Source of the DNA: Dehalococcoidia bacterium UBA2160
GTDB taxonomy: Bacteria; Chloroflexota; Dehalococcoidia; Lucifugimonadales; UBA1123
Length of the DNA stretch: 64,000 bases
Direction: 5' to 3'
Assembly (NCBI GenBank): GCA_002328865.1
Contig: DCWO01000139.1
Location: forward strand, 28,188 to 92,187
Made by a program: the position numbers and the translations under genes. The notes under the pieces were generated by a model, which worked only from the letters and a program-made list of their open reading frames with translations, was not told where the DNA came from and ran no database searches. Below, piece by piece: positions 24,823 to 34,185 of this stretch. Each line of letters begins with the position of its first letter. The stretch's first letter is position 1.

Positions 24823-25404
24823 TTGGTTACTCAACAGCCGTGGCCTGTCGTGGTCGTGGTATCCGGGCCGCCGGCGGCTGGCAAAACAACAGTAGCCCAA
24901 GCCATGGGTCAAGCGCTCGGATTTCCCGTGCTATCGAAAGACGACATCAAAGAAACCTTGATGGACAACCTTGCGTGGACCGACAGGGCGTCTTCGATGG
25001 CCCTCGGCAAAGCCGCCATCGATTTGTTGTTCAGGTGGATCGCGGTCGAGATTGCCGCAAAGCGCTCTCTGATAGCGGAGATGAATTTTCACGCTCACCT
25101 TGACCCTCCGAAGTTCGTTGCCCTCCGCAAACGCATGCCGTGCCGCTTCGTGCAGGTGCATTGCACGGCGCCAAAGGACGTTCTGATCGAACGCTATCAA
25201 ACGCGGGCCGCGTCAGGCGCGAGGCACCCCGGGCACTTCGACGATGCGACCGAAGTTCAAGGTTCGATCGTGGAGCGCCTCGACCAAGGCGAATGGGCTC
25301 CGTTGCAAATTGCCGGGCCGCTCATTCATGGTGACCCAGCCGTCTGGGATTTCGACCGCATCCTCAGCGAACTCAGAACGGCCATTGACCGTCCGGAGGA
25401 TTGA
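24823..25404 (+). CDS. P-loop NTPase, kinase-like
   Basis: A 193-residue protein with Walker A GPPAAGKTT (about 14-22), a KDDIKETL segment as in zeta-toxin, chloramphenicol phosphotransferase and gluconate-kinase-like proteins, and a lid with RYQTRAASGARHPGH. It probably phosphorylates a small molecule. No antitoxin is adjacent, so a toxin role is not supported. TTG at 24823 directly follows the SMP-30 stop, indicating one operon. It converges on the alcohol dehydrogenase gene with a 34-base gap that can form a small hairpin. Confidence 0.8.
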   Translation: MVTQQPWPVVVVVSGPPAAGKTTVAQAMGQALGFPVLSKDDIKETLMDNLAWTDRASSMALGKAAIDLLFRWIAVEIAAKRSLIAEMNFHAHLDPPKFVALRKRMPCRFVQVHCTAPKDVLIERYQTRAASGARHPGHFDDATEVQGSIVERLDQGEWAPLQIAGPLIHGDPAVWDFDRILSELRTAIDRPED

Positions 25405-25438
25405 CGGCGTCTGTACTCGGAACTCCATCGCCGAGTTG

Positions 25439-26494
25439 CTAGCGCGGCGTAACCAGAATCCGAAAGATGTCTTTGTCAGGCGAGATCATCCGCGGAAAGC
25501 CTATCTCGATAACCTGATCCAGTCTTATTACGTCGGACACCAACGGCAAGGTCTTCATCTGGCCGGCTGCGATCAACCTGACTGCCTCCTCGACATCCTC
25601 CTGTCCATACGCCAACGAGCCCGCCATCCGCACCTCGGCGGCTACCAGACTGTTGAAGTCGAACCGCGGCGTCGACGTGTAGATTGCCACGAGCAAAACC
25701 AGCCCGCCTCGCCGCACCGACCCGACCGCCAACTCCGGTGTTGTGGCGGCGCCCGCCGCGTCGATGACGATATCGGGGCCGATGCCTTCGGTCAGTTCGG
25801 CAAGCGTGTCTCGCGCGTCTTGGGCATCGGGGTTGACGACCGCGTCAGCTCCGAGCTCCGCCGCAAGATCAAGGCTCATCTGTCGTGTATCGACCGCGAA
25901 GACCTCGGCCCCTTGGGCTTTCAGCGCTTGCAGGGCCAACAGGCCGACTGTCCCAGCGCCTATGACCGCGACTCGATCGCCAGCGCTGGCGGCGGAGCGC
26001 CGAACCGCGTGGACGGCAACCGACGCGGGCTCAACCAAGGCCGCTTCCTTGCTCGATACATTGGCTGGAAGGACCACGGTTTGCTCCGCAGGCCACACCA
26101 CGCTGTCGGCCAAACCGCCGTCGATGGCGAATCCGATCGCGGCCATCGACGGGCACTGAGAGGTCTCGCCCAGCCGGCACCACCTGCAAGTACGGCAAGT
26201 CAGAACGCCATTCAAAACGACACGATCTCCCACCTTCGGGTCGGTCACTCCGTGTCCCAACTCAGCCACCGTCGCTACGACCTCGTGACCGGTTGTCAGC
26301 GGCATCTTCCGGCCGGTAACCGGATTCGGCGAGTCGCTGGATATGAACACGGGGCCGTAGAGGTACTCTTCGATGTCGGTGGCGCAGATGCCGCAGTATT
26401 CGATGTCGAGCTTTACCTGCCCGGGTCCAGGCTTCGGTTCAGGGACGGTCTCGAGCCGGAGGTCTTTGTTTCCGTGATACACCAAGGCTTTCAT
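25439..26494 (-). CDS. Zinc-dependent alcohol dehydrogenase (MDR family)
   Basis: A 351-residue medium-chain dehydrogenase. The catalytic zinc site uses Cys in EYCGICATDI and the GHE region (LTTGHEVVATV). The structural zinc is held by the four cysteines of TCRTCRWCRLGETSQC. The Rossmann motif is VAVIGAGTVGLLALQ. It resembles 2,3-butanediol or sorbitol dehydrogenases, but the substrate is not determined. ATG at 26494 follows a GGAGG site. Length is normal. A 489-codon frame on the opposite strand is a shadow. Confidence 0.92.
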   Translation of the reverse strand: MKALVYHGNKDLRLETVPEPKPGPGQVKLDIEYCGICATDIEEYLYGPVFISSDSPNPVTGRKMPLTTGHEVVATVAELGHGVTDPKVGDRVVLNGVLTCRTCRWCRLGETSQCPSMAAIGFAIDGGLADSVVWPAEQTVVLPANVSSKEAALVEPASVAVHAVRRSAASAGDRVAVIGAGTVGLLALQALKAQGAEVFAVDTRQMSLDLAAELGADAVVNPDAQDARDTLAELTEGIGPDIVIDAAGAATTPELAVGSVRRGGLVLLVAIYTSTPRFDFNSLVAAEVRMAGSLAYGQEDVEEAVRLIAAGQMKTLPLVSDVIRLDQVIEIGFPRMISPDKDIFRILVTPR

Positions 26495-26872
26495 TTTCGC
26501 CCTCCTGCCGAAGTGATGCTGCTGCGCCGAGTGTATGGAGCGCCGCCAAGGCCTGTCAATGTGACCCGCGCCGATACGATGTCCGGGAGGCCGGGCGATG
26601 GTCGAGTTTCTATGCTGGGTCTAAATTCGCCTACGAACCGTTCCAACGCGTCGTGTGTCCACTCGCCGCAAGTCAGAGTCACGGTCGGAAATCGAAAACC
26701 CGCTGTCTGCTAGGGTTGCGTTTTGAGACGAGAGGGGATATATTTGGCGTGCGAATTCGCCCAGGGCGTTTGCGTGTGTCGTTTGCCGTATGTCCAGGCA
26801 CGAATCACATGCATCGTGTGGGCGCCGCCGAGTTGATCGCATGTCGAATCATGCGGAAGGAGAAAAGCGTCG
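26495..26872. other. Intergenic region upstream of the peptide transporter ATPases
   Basis: No gene seen. It holds a likely plus-strand promoter (listed separately) and a 5' leader of about 120 bases before dppD. Short frames here lack ribosome sites. Confidence 0.4.
26716..26744 (+). promoter_or_regulatory. Promoter of the dppD-dppF-like genes
   Basis: TTGCGT (26716-26721) and TATATT (26739-26744) are 17 bases apart. The ATPase gene starts at 26873 with GGAAGGAG upstream. Confidence 0.55.
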
Positions 26873-27880
26873 ATGTTAGATTCGGATCGCATCGGGGAAG
26901 TTGTCCTCGACGTAAAAGATCTTCGCACCTACTTTGTCACGAGGTGGGGCGTCGTAAAAGCAGTTGACGGCGTGAGCTTCCAAGTTCGACGCGGCGAAAC
27001 GCTAGGCGTTGTTGGCGAATCGGGATGTGGCAAGTCGGTCACCTCGCTTTCCATTATGCGGCTGGTTCCTTCTCCTCCAGGCCATATTGTGGGTGGGCAG
27101 GTGCTTTTGGAAGGCGACGACATCCTTGAGCTCGACGACGGCGAAATGGAAGAAATCAGGGGCAGTCGCATCGGCATGGTGCTTCAGGACCCGATGACCG
27201 CTCTCAACCCGGTGTTCGACATTGAAGACCAGGTCGGAGAGGCGCTCAAGATTCACAAAAACATGTCTGGCGAAGGATTGAAGGCCAACGTCATCGAAAT
27301 GCTTCGTAAAGTCCGAATTCCGGCGCCCGAGGTGCGGATCAAGGACTTTCCTCACCAGCTCTCGGGCGGCATGAGACAGCGCGTGGTCGGCGCCATCGGC
27401 ATCTCCTGCGACCCCGCGGTGCTTATCGCCGACGAGCCCACCACTTCGCTCGACGCCACGATTCAAGCTCAGTATTTGCGTCTCCTCCGGGAGCTCCAGG
27501 AACAGACCGGCGTTGGCATCATTTTCATAACGCACGACTTCGGCATCGTCGCCAAGATGTGCGACCGGGTTGCGGTCATGTACGCCGGAAAGATCGTCGA
27601 GCAGGGAGACGTTCGGCAGATATTCAACAAACCGGCTCATCCATACACCGAGGCGCTGATTCAATCAGTGCCGAAAATGGAAGAGAAAGCAGAGCGGTTG
27701 TATTCGATTCCCGGACAACCGCCCGCGTTGTGGGCTTTGGACCAGAGTTGCGCCTTCGCCGACCGTTGTCGGTACGCGTTCGACCGGTGCACCGCCGAGT
27801 ATCCGGATATGTTCGAGCTCGAACATGGGCAGCTTGCTGCCTGTTGGCTCAGAGAAAAAGACAAAGTGGCCACTGCCTGA
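26873..27880 (+). CDS. dppD: Peptide ABC transporter ATPase, DppD/OppD type
   Basis: A 335-residue ATPase that powers uptake of oligopeptides or similar solutes. Walker A is GESGCGKS, the Q-loop MVLQDPMTALNP, the signature LSGGMRQR, and Walker B VLIADEPTTSLD. The C-terminal oligopeptide-transport domain has the usual cysteines (CAFADRCRYAFDRC) found in DppD and OppD. It forms a pair with the next gene. The permeases and binding protein are on the opposite strand about 1 kb downstream. The exact substrate is unknown. Confidence 0.93.
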   Translation: MLDSDRIGEVVLDVKDLRTYFVTRWGVVKAVDGVSFQVRRGETLGVVGESGCGKSVTSLSIMRLVPSPPGHIVGGQVLLEGDDILELDDGEMEEIRGSRIGMVLQDPMTALNPVFDIEDQVGEALKIHKNMSGEGLKANVIEMLRKVRIPAPEVRIKDFPHQLSGGMRQRVVGAIGISCDPAVLIADEPTTSLDATIQAQYLRLLRELQEQTGVGIIFITHDFGIVAKMCDRVAVMYAGKIVEQGDVRQIFNKPAHPYTEALIQSVPKMEEKAERLYSIPGQPPALWALDQSCAFADRCRYAFDRCTAEYPDMFELEHGQLAACWLREKDKVATA

Positions 27881-27904
27881 GCGGCTTACTCTGGAATGAG
27901 GTGA

Positions 27905-28882
27905 TTGATGACTAGTAGCGATGGGACGCTTCTAAGCGTTCGGGGTCTTAAGAAGCACTTCCCCGTCGGGACGGGCTTCCTCACCAGGAACAAGTCCATG
28001 CTCAAAGCTGTGGACGGTGTTGACTTCGATATCGAGCCGGGCAAGACCTACGGTCTGGTCGGTGAATCGGGTTGCGGCAAAACGACCACGGCGAAAATGA
28101 TCCTGCTTCTGGAGGAGCCGACGGACGGTACGTTCTCGTTCGAGGGCAACGACGCTTTGACGATGGACAGAGATGGCCGAAAGAACTACAAGTCCAAAGT
28201 ACAAGCCGTTTTCCAGGATCCTTGGGCGTCACTCAATCCCAGAATGCGCGTCGGCGGCATTATCGGGGAGCCGCTCGAAGTCAACAGCACCCTGACGAAA
28301 CAGGAGATCAAGACCAGAGTCGGCGGCCTTCTTGAAGAAGTGGGTTTGGCGGCCTATCAGTCGAACCTGTTTCCCCACGAATTCAGCGGCGGCCAGCGCC
28401 AGCGCATTGGCGTCGCACGCTCCCTGGCGCTCAACCCGAGCCTGATCGTGCTCGACGAGCCCGTGTCCGCCCTGGACGTCTCCATTCGAGCCCAGATCAT
28501 GAACCTGCTCGAAGACCTTCAAGACGAGCACAACCTGACCTACCTGTTGATCGCACACCACCTCGCAACAGTTCGCTACATGTGTGACAAAGTGGGAGTC
28601 ATGTACCTGGGCCGGCTTGTCGAGGAAGCCGATACGGAAGAGCTTTTCGATAATCCTCTCCACCCGTACACACGGGCGTTGATGTCCGCTGCCTTGCCGT
28701 CGCACCCGGATATCGAGAGGGAGGAAATCATTCTGACCGGAGAGGTTCCTTCTCCTGTCAACCCGCCCGAGGGTTGCCACTTCCATCCACGGTGCCCGTC
28801 TCGGTTCGAGCCATGCGCCGATGCGGAACCGGTCGAAATCGAGCCGACGCCGGGCCATCGGGTCGTGTGCCACCTGTACTAG
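27905..28882 (+). CDS. dppF: Peptide ABC transporter ATPase, DppF/OppF type
   Basis: A 325-residue second ATPase of the heterodimer. Walker A is [10 protein letters not shown]-loop [11 protein letters not shown], signature FSGGQRQR, Walker [13 protein letters not shown]. The C-terminus has the cysteine motif [15 protein letters not shown]. It follows dppD by 24 bases. As in most peptide importers the two ATPases are not identical and act together beneath the two permeases. Two hairpins follow the gene. Confidence 0.93.
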   Translation: MMTSSDGTLLSVRGLKKHFPVGTGFLTRNKSMLKAVDGVDFDIEPGKTYGLVGESGCGKTTTAKMILLLEEPTDGTFSFEGNDALTMDRDGRKNYKSKVQAVFQDPWASLNPRMRVGGIIGEPLEVNSTLTKQEIKTRVGGLLEEVGLAAYQSNLFPHEFSGGQRQRIGVARSLALNPSLIVLDEPVSALDVSIRAQIMNLLEDLQDEHNLTYLLIAHHLATVRYMCDKVGVMYLGRLVEEADTEELFDNPLHPYTRALMSAALPSHPDIEREEIILTGEVPSPVNPPEGCHFHPRCPSRFEPCADAEPVEIEPTPGHRVVCHLY

Positions 28883-28941
28883 CGATTTCTTGAGATCGGG
28901 CAGAAGCGAAACGACGCTCTCTGCGAAATACAAGCAAAAGA

Positions 28942-28975
28942 AACGCCGCCGTGGACGAAACGTCCCGGCGGCGTT
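28942..28975. terminator. GC-rich hairpin after dppF
   Basis: AACGCCGCCG (28942-28951) pairs perfectly with CGGCGGCGTT (28966-28975), 60 bases after the dppF stop. It is followed by GTCGTTGTTG rather than a clean U-tract. It probably ends the ATPase transcript together with the next hairpin. Confidence 0.6.
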
Positions 28976-29062
28976 GTCGTTGTTGATGATCTATGGACGG
29001 GAGGTACGGGCGCGGTTGTCTCGATTCGGTTTACCAGATGTCACGCGTTGATCGACACAAAG

Positions 29063-29098
29063 AGAAAGGCAGGGCGTGCGTTCACTCCCTGCCTTTCT
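29063..29098. terminator. Bidirectional hairpin between dppF and the lipoprotein gene
   Basis: AGAAAGGCAGGG (29063-29074) and CCCTGCCTTTCT (29087-29098) form a perfect 12-base stem with a 12-base loop. It lies between two convergent transcripts and probably terminates both. Confidence 0.7.
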
Positions 29099-29168
29099 GG
29101 CCAACTGTATACTCGAGTCGGGACATCTCAGCCGCGAGGGCCCGGCGAGGTGAACTGCGCTTTTCGTA

Positions 29169-29702
29169 TCACGCCGGATTTACAGTGAACACGCCCACCT
29201 TGTCATCGTTGCATAGTATGTCGAAGGCGCCGGAGTTGCCCGGGTTGAAATCGTAAAACACCCTGGCCCCCGATTCGAACTCTAGGTCGACCGAGGTTGC
29301 AGTGGCGACGAATGCACCTCCGGCATTATTGATCTCAAGCCCGGATATTACATAGTGGACTTCCTCCTGTTCGCCAACCACTTCCAGCGAACCAGTAGAG
29401 CCCTGGGCGAGTTCTGTAGGGAGCTGAATGGCTATGCGGACGCGTTGCCCCATTGTGACGGTGATGTCGCCTGGATCGGCAGTGCATCCGGCATCTGATG
29501 TCGCCAGGTCTACCCGAAACTGCTCGAATGCAGTGACGGGCGAGCGATGAAATTCGGTGGATTCACCTTCAGGCCTCGCCGATCCTCGATCACCCGATTT
29601 CACCCCACATCCCATCGCGGCCAGAACCAGTATGGCGATCGCGACTGGGATGAACCGCACGATAGTCGCGACTGCTCGCGATGAGGTCGCTGGTGTATTC
29701 AT
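29169..29702 (-). CDS. Cupredoxin-like lipoprotein of unknown function
   Basis: A 177-residue secreted lipoprotein, from ATG at 29702. The signal peptide ends at LAAMGC, with Cys32 as lipid anchor. The mature part has a beta-rich pattern (ITVTMGQRVRIAIQLP ... GAFDILCNDDKVGVFTV) like the cupredoxin fold, including a Cys at the usual copper position. The His residues that complete a type 1 copper site are not evident, so it may no longer bind copper. It lies downstream of the permease pair on the same strand. Confidence 0.75.
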   Translation of the reverse strand: MNTPATSSRAVATIVRFIPVAIAILVLAAMGCGVKSGDRGSARPEGESTEFHRSPVTAFEQFRVDLATSDAGCTADPGDITVTMGQRVRIAIQLPTELAQGSTGSLEVVGEQEEVHYVISGLEINNAGGAFVATATSVDLEFESGARVFYDFNPGNSGAFDILCNDDKVGVFTVNPA

Positions 29703-29840
29703 GTCAATCAACCTCGCAATGTGAGGACCACATCGTGTGACGACGGCGCGGATACGGCGCCGTGCCCCGCAGTCGGCGCGTTGCCTGGGCGCGTGCACAC
29801 TTCCGACGCGGTCGGCCGCCGATGCGATAATCCCTGCCGA

Positions 29841-30920
29841 TCAGTTCAGTTGTCTCAATCGCGGATCGAGCCGGTCCCTCAACCAGTCACCCGTAAAGTT
29901 CAGGGACATCACCACCAGGAATATGCAGACGCCCGGGAAGAATGCGATCCACCACGCGTCGTTGATGAACGGCCGTCCGTCGTTTACCATCGCGCCCCAT
30001 GCTGGGGTGGGCGGCGGTATGCCGGCGCCCAGGAAACTCAGAATCGCCTCAGTGAGGATGAGCTGCCCGACCCGAAGCGTGGCGATGACGATCACTGTGT
30101 TTATGGTGCCCGGCAGAATGTGCCAGATTAGAATTCGGAACGTGGAGGCCCCGGCCACTCTGGCGAGAGCGACATAGTCGCGCTCCTTGAGAGTCAGTGT
30201 CTCACCCCGGACATTGCGGACGAACGGGGTCCAAGACAGCAACGCCAACAAGATCAGTAGGATGGTCATCGTCTGACCGAGGGCGATCACCACCACGATG
30301 GCGACCAAAATGAACGGGAGCCCAAGCCATACGTCGGTGATGCGCATGATGATCTCGTCGAGCCAGCCGCCGAAATAGCCAGCGACCAATCCCATGCTCA
30401 CGCCGACCAACAGGCCGCTGGTCAGCGATATGGCGGTCACGGTGAGCGACACCTGGGCGCCTTTTATTATGCGGCTCAACAGATCCCGCCCGATGTTGTC
30501 TCCACCCAGAATATGATCCCACGAGGGAAAATGGACCTTGGGTTTCAGGTCTATTGCCAAGAACGCCTCTTCGACCGCTTCCTGGGTGTCGAGGCCGGTG
30601 GGGTCGAGTCCGTACTTGATCGCCGCTTCCTCGATCCCCAGGTTGAGTGGATCAGGGAAAGCGAGTGGGTCGGACGCGTCCTTGACGTTCAGGACGACGG
30701 GATCGTACCAGACAGGGGGGATGTTCCGGTTGTCGGGGATGGCTACGAACGGGCTATGTGGCGCCAGTAAGTCCGCGAATATGCCGGTGAAGACCAACAA
30801 GCCGAGAACCAATACAGGAATGATGGGCCATCGCCTGAGGACAAACCATATCTGCCCAACGGTGCCTCTTTCGGCGCCGATGTTTCGAGCCAGGTCAGCG
30901 GTGATATCTGCTTGAGCCAT
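29841..30920 (-). CDS. dppC: Peptide ABC transporter permease, DppC/OppC type
   Basis: A 359-residue inner membrane permease, from ATG at 30920 with AGGTGG upstream. It has an N-terminal membrane helix (about 30-52), a long outer segment, then LGGDNIGRDLLSRI, the OppC hallmark, and five more helices. The EAA-type loop contacting the ATPases is in DYVALARVAGASTFRILIWHILP. The outer segment of about 80 residues between helix 1 and the core is longer than in many DppC proteins. It follows the other permease with a 13-base gap. Confidence 0.92.
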   Translation of the reverse strand: MAQADITADLARNIGAERGTVGQIWFVLRRWPIIPVLVLGLLVFTGIFADLLAPHSPFVAIPDNRNIPPVWYDPVVLNVKDASDPLAFPDPLNLGIEEAAIKYGLDPTGLDTQEAVEEAFLAIDLKPKVHFPSWDHILGGDNIGRDLLSRIIKGAQVSLTVTAISLTSGLLVGVSMGLVAGYFGGWLDEIIMRITDVWLGLPFILVAIVVVIALGQTMTILLILLALLSWTPFVRNVRGETLTLKERDYVALARVAGASTFRILIWHILPGTINTVIVIATLRVGQLILTEAILSFLGAGIPPPTPAWGAMVNDGRPFINDAWWIAFFPGVCIFLVVMSLNFTGDWLRDRLDPRLRQLN

Positions 30921-30933
30921 TGATTTATGCCAC

Positions 30934-31872
30934 CTACGCGTACCGGATTCGCGGGTCAATATAGGCGTACAAGACATCGGTCACGAAGTTGAAAAATACA
31001 TACATGGCCGTGAACACCAACACGGTTCCCACCATGATAGGGAAGTCGTTGTTGTTAATAGCATCGAACGCCAGCCTGCCGAGCCCTGGGATTGAGAAGA
31101 TCGTTTCGGTCACGACCGCGCCCGTGATGAAGCCGGTCAGCAACAAGCTCGAAAACGTAAGCGGGGCGATGAGGCCGTTCCGGAAGCCATGCTTCCATAT
31201 CACCGCGTTGTTGGAGACCCCTTTGGCCCGTGCCAGCTTGATGAACTCGGAATCGAGTATCTCCAGCATGGAGGAGCGCACGAGACGCAGGTACGTTGCG
31301 GCCGCAATCCACCCAAGGGTGACGGTTGGCATGACGTAGTGCTTCCATGAGAACGATCCTTCGCCAAGGGTGCCTGTCGGCAGCCACCGAAGCTGGACTG
31401 AGAATATCAGGATCAACATGATGCCCACCCAAAACACGGGCAGAGCTTGGCCGAAGAGGGCGAACGCTCTCGCCAGGTAATCCCAGACAGTGCCGCGTTT
31501 GACGGCGGACAGCACGCCCAGCGGGATCCCGATGACCGTGGCGAATACGTAAGACAAGAAGCCCACCTTGAGCGTGGGCGGAAGGCGCTTCTTGATCTTG
31601 CTCAATACATCTTTGCGGTCCAGCAGACTGTCCTGCCAGTCTCCCTTCACGATGCGGCCAAGCCAGACCGCGTATTGCCAGATGATCGGTTTGTCGAGGC
31701 CCAGCTCCACGCCCAGAGCGTCCCAGCGCTCTTGCGTTATGCCGTATCCGCCCTCTTGCGCATACAAGAACCTGGGGTCGCCCGCTATTCTGGACAGGAA
31801 GAAAGTGATCAACGTGGCCCCGATGAGTGCGGAGATCGCGAAGAAAAATCTTCTGATCAAGAACTGCCGCAT
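30934..31872 (-). CDS. dppB: Peptide ABC transporter permease, DppB/OppB type
   Basis: A 312-residue permease, from ATG at 31872; the frame opens six codons earlier at a TTG. The N-terminal helix with FLIRRFFFAISALIGATLITFFLSRI and the EAA loop with FIKLARAKGVSNNAVIWKHGFRN are typical of DppB. The last loops (YIDPRIRYA) are also a family hallmark. It is preceded by a 313-base gap with a large hairpin that separates it from the binding protein gene. It pairs with the following permease. Confidence 0.93.
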   Translation of the reverse strand: MRQFLIRRFFFAISALIGATLITFFLSRIAGDPRFLYAQEGGYGITQERWDALGVELGLDKPIIWQYAVWLGRIVKGDWQDSLLDRKDVLSKIKKRLPPTLKVGFLSYVFATVIGIPLGVLSAVKRGTVWDYLARAFALFGQALPVFWVGIMLILIFSVQLRWLPTGTLGEGSFSWKHYVMPTVTLGWIAAATYLRLVRSSMLEILDSEFIKLARAKGVSNNAVIWKHGFRNGLIAPLTFSSLLLTGFITGAVVTETIFSIPGLGRLAFDAINNNDFPIMVGTVLVFTAMYVFFNFVTDVLYAYIDPRIRYA

Positions 31873-32115
31873 GACCTTATGTGCCTCCAAATAAAATCGG
31901 GCCGAGTCGGTCGCGCACTTCTGGCGCCGCGAAACCGGAGGTTAACGCGCGAATTACGTGCTGAACATGGAAGTTCGTCTACACGAACCATCTGTCGTTC
32001 ACGTTCTGGTCGAAAAGATCGCAAATCAGATGTTGACGATACTACACCCTGAGGCAACGCGCAACATCGAGCGAAACAATGGCCGACGATTCCATGTCGC
32101 GTTTGTGTCACACGA

Positions 32116-32157
32116 CATGCCCCCACATGACGAGATTCCTCGCCCCATGGGGGCATG
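32116..32157. repeat. Large hairpin between binding protein and permease genes
   Basis: CATGCCCCCA (32116-32125) pairs with TGGGGGCATG (32148-32157), a perfect 10-base stem. It lies in the gap 31873-32185 just after the binding protein stop on the same transcript. Such hairpins often stabilise or partly terminate the first gene's mRNA, giving more binding protein than permease. A smaller 6-base stem is at about 31973-31988. Confidence 0.6.
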
Positions 32158-32185
32158 CCTTAACATTTCGCGGTGTCCGACCGTG

Positions 32186-34087
32186 TTACTTCAGTTTTAC
32201 AGTCCTGATGTTGTTGATGGCGAATAGGTTGCCATTCGCCATGGGCCTCATGTCCCACGTGCCGCCGACGAACGCGTCGGGGTCGATGGCGGGCCACAGC
32301 GGCCGCTCGAAGATGCCGACGCACAATGCCTCGCGGGCATTGCTCTCGAAGAAGCTGGCGGACATCGCCTCGCGTTTGGCTTTGTCGGGCTCTCCGGCCA
32401 TCTTGGTGTAGCTCTCGCTGGCCCACGGGATCTCCATGCCAACGCCGTAACCGCCGGCGCTGATGGAGCTCATTACGAACCCATGCGCCCAGTCATACGG
32501 GAAGTTGGACTTGTTCTCGTCGCCGCAACCCGTGAACGGGGTGTTGGTGGTTCGGGCGACCAAACCCGGCCGGTAGACCGAGTAGGCGGTCTTGATTAGG
32601 TTGACCTTGACGCCCAAATGCTGCTGCCAGGCAGCGCCGACGGACTCGCCGATCTCAGCGCCAAGTTCTCCCGTGCCGACCCACAGATCCATCTCGAAGC
32701 CGTCGGCGTAGCCTGCCTCATCAAGCATGCCCTTGGCTTTGTCGAAGTCGGTGCCCCAGTCCCAGGCCGTGTCATGCGCGGGGCTGTTGCTCGAGTTATA
32801 GGGCTGATAGTTGACAAACCCCAACCCACCCAACAAGTTCTCTAGCAGCTCTTCGCGCTGGATGGACCAGGCGAAGGCGTTGCGCACGAGCCTCGAACTG
32901 ACCATCGACGGGGTGTTTGCGTCGAAGTCGCCGCCGCCCTCAAACGGGTCGCCGACGTGGGGCTTACTGGTGTCGCGGTCGCGCTCCAACTCGGCGCCGG
33001 TCAACGCCCCGAACTTCTCCCAGTAGTTGCCGGTCATGGAGATGTTGTCGATCGTATTGAACTCGGCCTTCTTCATGGCCGCAAAGCCCTTGCCGATCAG
33101 CTCAGGCAAATCTTTCAGTCCTACCTGGGCTACCTGAGCCTCGCCGGTCTCGAGCATCGCGCGGCGAGAAGCGCCCTCGGGTATCTCGAACCAGCGAGCA
33201 TTCTCGACGAACGGGCCCCAACCCTCGGAAGTGCCCCAGTAGTCAGCGAAAGCATGTCCGACGATGGATTTGTCCTGTTCCCACTCATCGTTTTCAAAGG
33301 CGCCCACACCAATCAAGGCATCCTGCGTGGCTTCGACGCCTAACTCATCGAAAACGTTCTTCGACATGATGCCAGCGGTCTGCCAGAACCGGCTGAACCG
33401 GTGGAGGACCCCGCGGCTGTCGTAGTTGCGGTAGTGGAGCCTAACCGTGTACGCGTCGAGCGCCTCCATGCTGGCGATCAACGGAGCGAAGTCGCCAGCC
33501 TGTCCGTGAATGGACTCGGGGTTGGTGACCGAGTTGGCGTCGTTGTACGAATACTCGACATCGGCCGCGGTCATCTCCCCCCAGCCCTGATGGAACTGGA
33601 CACCCTGACGAAGGGTGAAGTCGCCGAACTCCAAGCTGGGGTCCAACTCAAACGAAAGGGCCAGCATGGGCTCGGTCGTAACTGTTCCCTCCGGCGTGAG
33701 CTTGGAGTTGAACAACACGTCCGTGATGCCGCTCATATAGATGTGCTCGGCGCAGCCGGCAGAGCAGAACCTGGGCAACCCGCCAGGCGTGTTGGTGTCA
33801 GCCACAGCGATCGTGAGAGTGCCTGACGGCTTCGGACCGCTCGGCGCCGAAGGCGCCGCAGAAGTCGTCGGAGCCCGCGTGGGCGCGGCTACCGGCGCTG
33901 ATGTGGATGGAGCAGGCGCAGATGCCGCCGGTGCGACTTGCGCGACTGGCGCAGGCGCAGCCGGAGCAGCCGCCTGCGGCGCAGCCGGAGCGGCAGCCTC
34001 TTCCGCAGAACAGGCCAGCGCCAATATGGGCGCCAAAGCGACGGTGAGTCCTATCAACAGCTTCATGTTGGCTAGTTTGGACCACAT
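32186..34087 (-). CDS. dppA: Peptide ABC transporter substrate-binding lipoprotein
   Basis: A 633-residue extracytoplasmic binding protein of the SBP_bac_5 family. ATG at 34087 has GAGGAGG upstream; the longer frame from 34156 is not needed. The signal peptide ends in LALAC (Cys26, lipid anchor). Residues 27 to about 90 are a low-complexity Ala/Pro/Ser tether. The folded part starts at TLTIAVADTNTPGG and carries FTLRQGVQFHQGWGEMTAADVEYSYND, the cluster typical of DppA/OppA. It delivers the solute to the permeases encoded downstream. The solute may be a peptide, nickel, sugar or other compound. Confidence 0.92.
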   Translation of the reverse strand: MWSKLANMKLLIGLTVALAPILALACSAEEAAAPAAPQAAAPAAPAPVAQVAPAASAPAPSTSAPVAAPTRAPTTSAAPSAPSGPKPSGTLTIAVADTNTPGGLPRFCSAGCAEHIYMSGITDVLFNSKLTPEGTVTTEPMLALSFELDPSLEFGDFTLRQGVQFHQGWGEMTAADVEYSYNDANSVTNPESIHGQAGDFAPLIASMEALDAYTVRLHYRNYDSRGVLHRFSRFWQTAGIMSKNVFDELGVEATQDALIGVGAFENDEWEQDKSIVGHAFADYWGTSEGWGPFVENARWFEIPEGASRRAMLETGEAQVAQVGLKDLPELIGKGFAAMKKAEFNTIDNISMTGNYWEKFGALTGAELERDRDTSKPHVGDPFEGGGDFDANTPSMVSSRLVRNAFAWSIQREELLENLLGGLGFVNYQPYNSSNSPAHDTAWDWGTDFDKAKGMLDEAGYADGFEMDLWVGTGELGAEIGESVGAAWQQHLGVKVNLIKTAYSVYRPGLVARTTNTPFTGCGDENKSNFPYDWAHGFVMSSISAGGYGVGMEIPWASESYTKMAGEPDKAKREAMSASFFESNAREALCVGIFERPLWPAIDPDAFVGGTWDMRPMANGNLFAINNIRTVKLK

Positions 34088-34156
34088 AGGCTTGAACCTC
34101 CTCGTGTCTTTGTGATGACTATGGCCTACTTTAGACCTTACCGAAAACCTGCACAT

Positions 34157-34185
34157 TTTTTACCACACCCGCCCTATTCAGTCAA
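34157..34185 (-). promoter_or_regulatory. Candidate promoter of the binding protein gene
   Basis: On the minus strand TTGACT (34185-34180) and TAAAAA (34162-34157) are 17 bases apart, 70 bases upstream of the start. It lies in the 275-base region divergent to the DapA-like gene. Confidence 0.5.

Noticed and set aside
24823..25404. Zeta-toxin type toxin gene
   Set aside because: The P-loop and following motif fit small-molecule kinases equally well and there is no antitoxin gene next to it.
25244..26713. Plus-strand frame of 489 codons
   Set aside because: Antisense shadow of the zinc alcohol dehydrogenase gene with Arg-rich, motif-free sequence.
33830..34010. GC-rich short repeats that could suggest a CRISPR or tandem repeat array
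   Set aside because: They are irregular codon repeats for Ala and Pro in the lipoprotein tether; there are no unique spacers.
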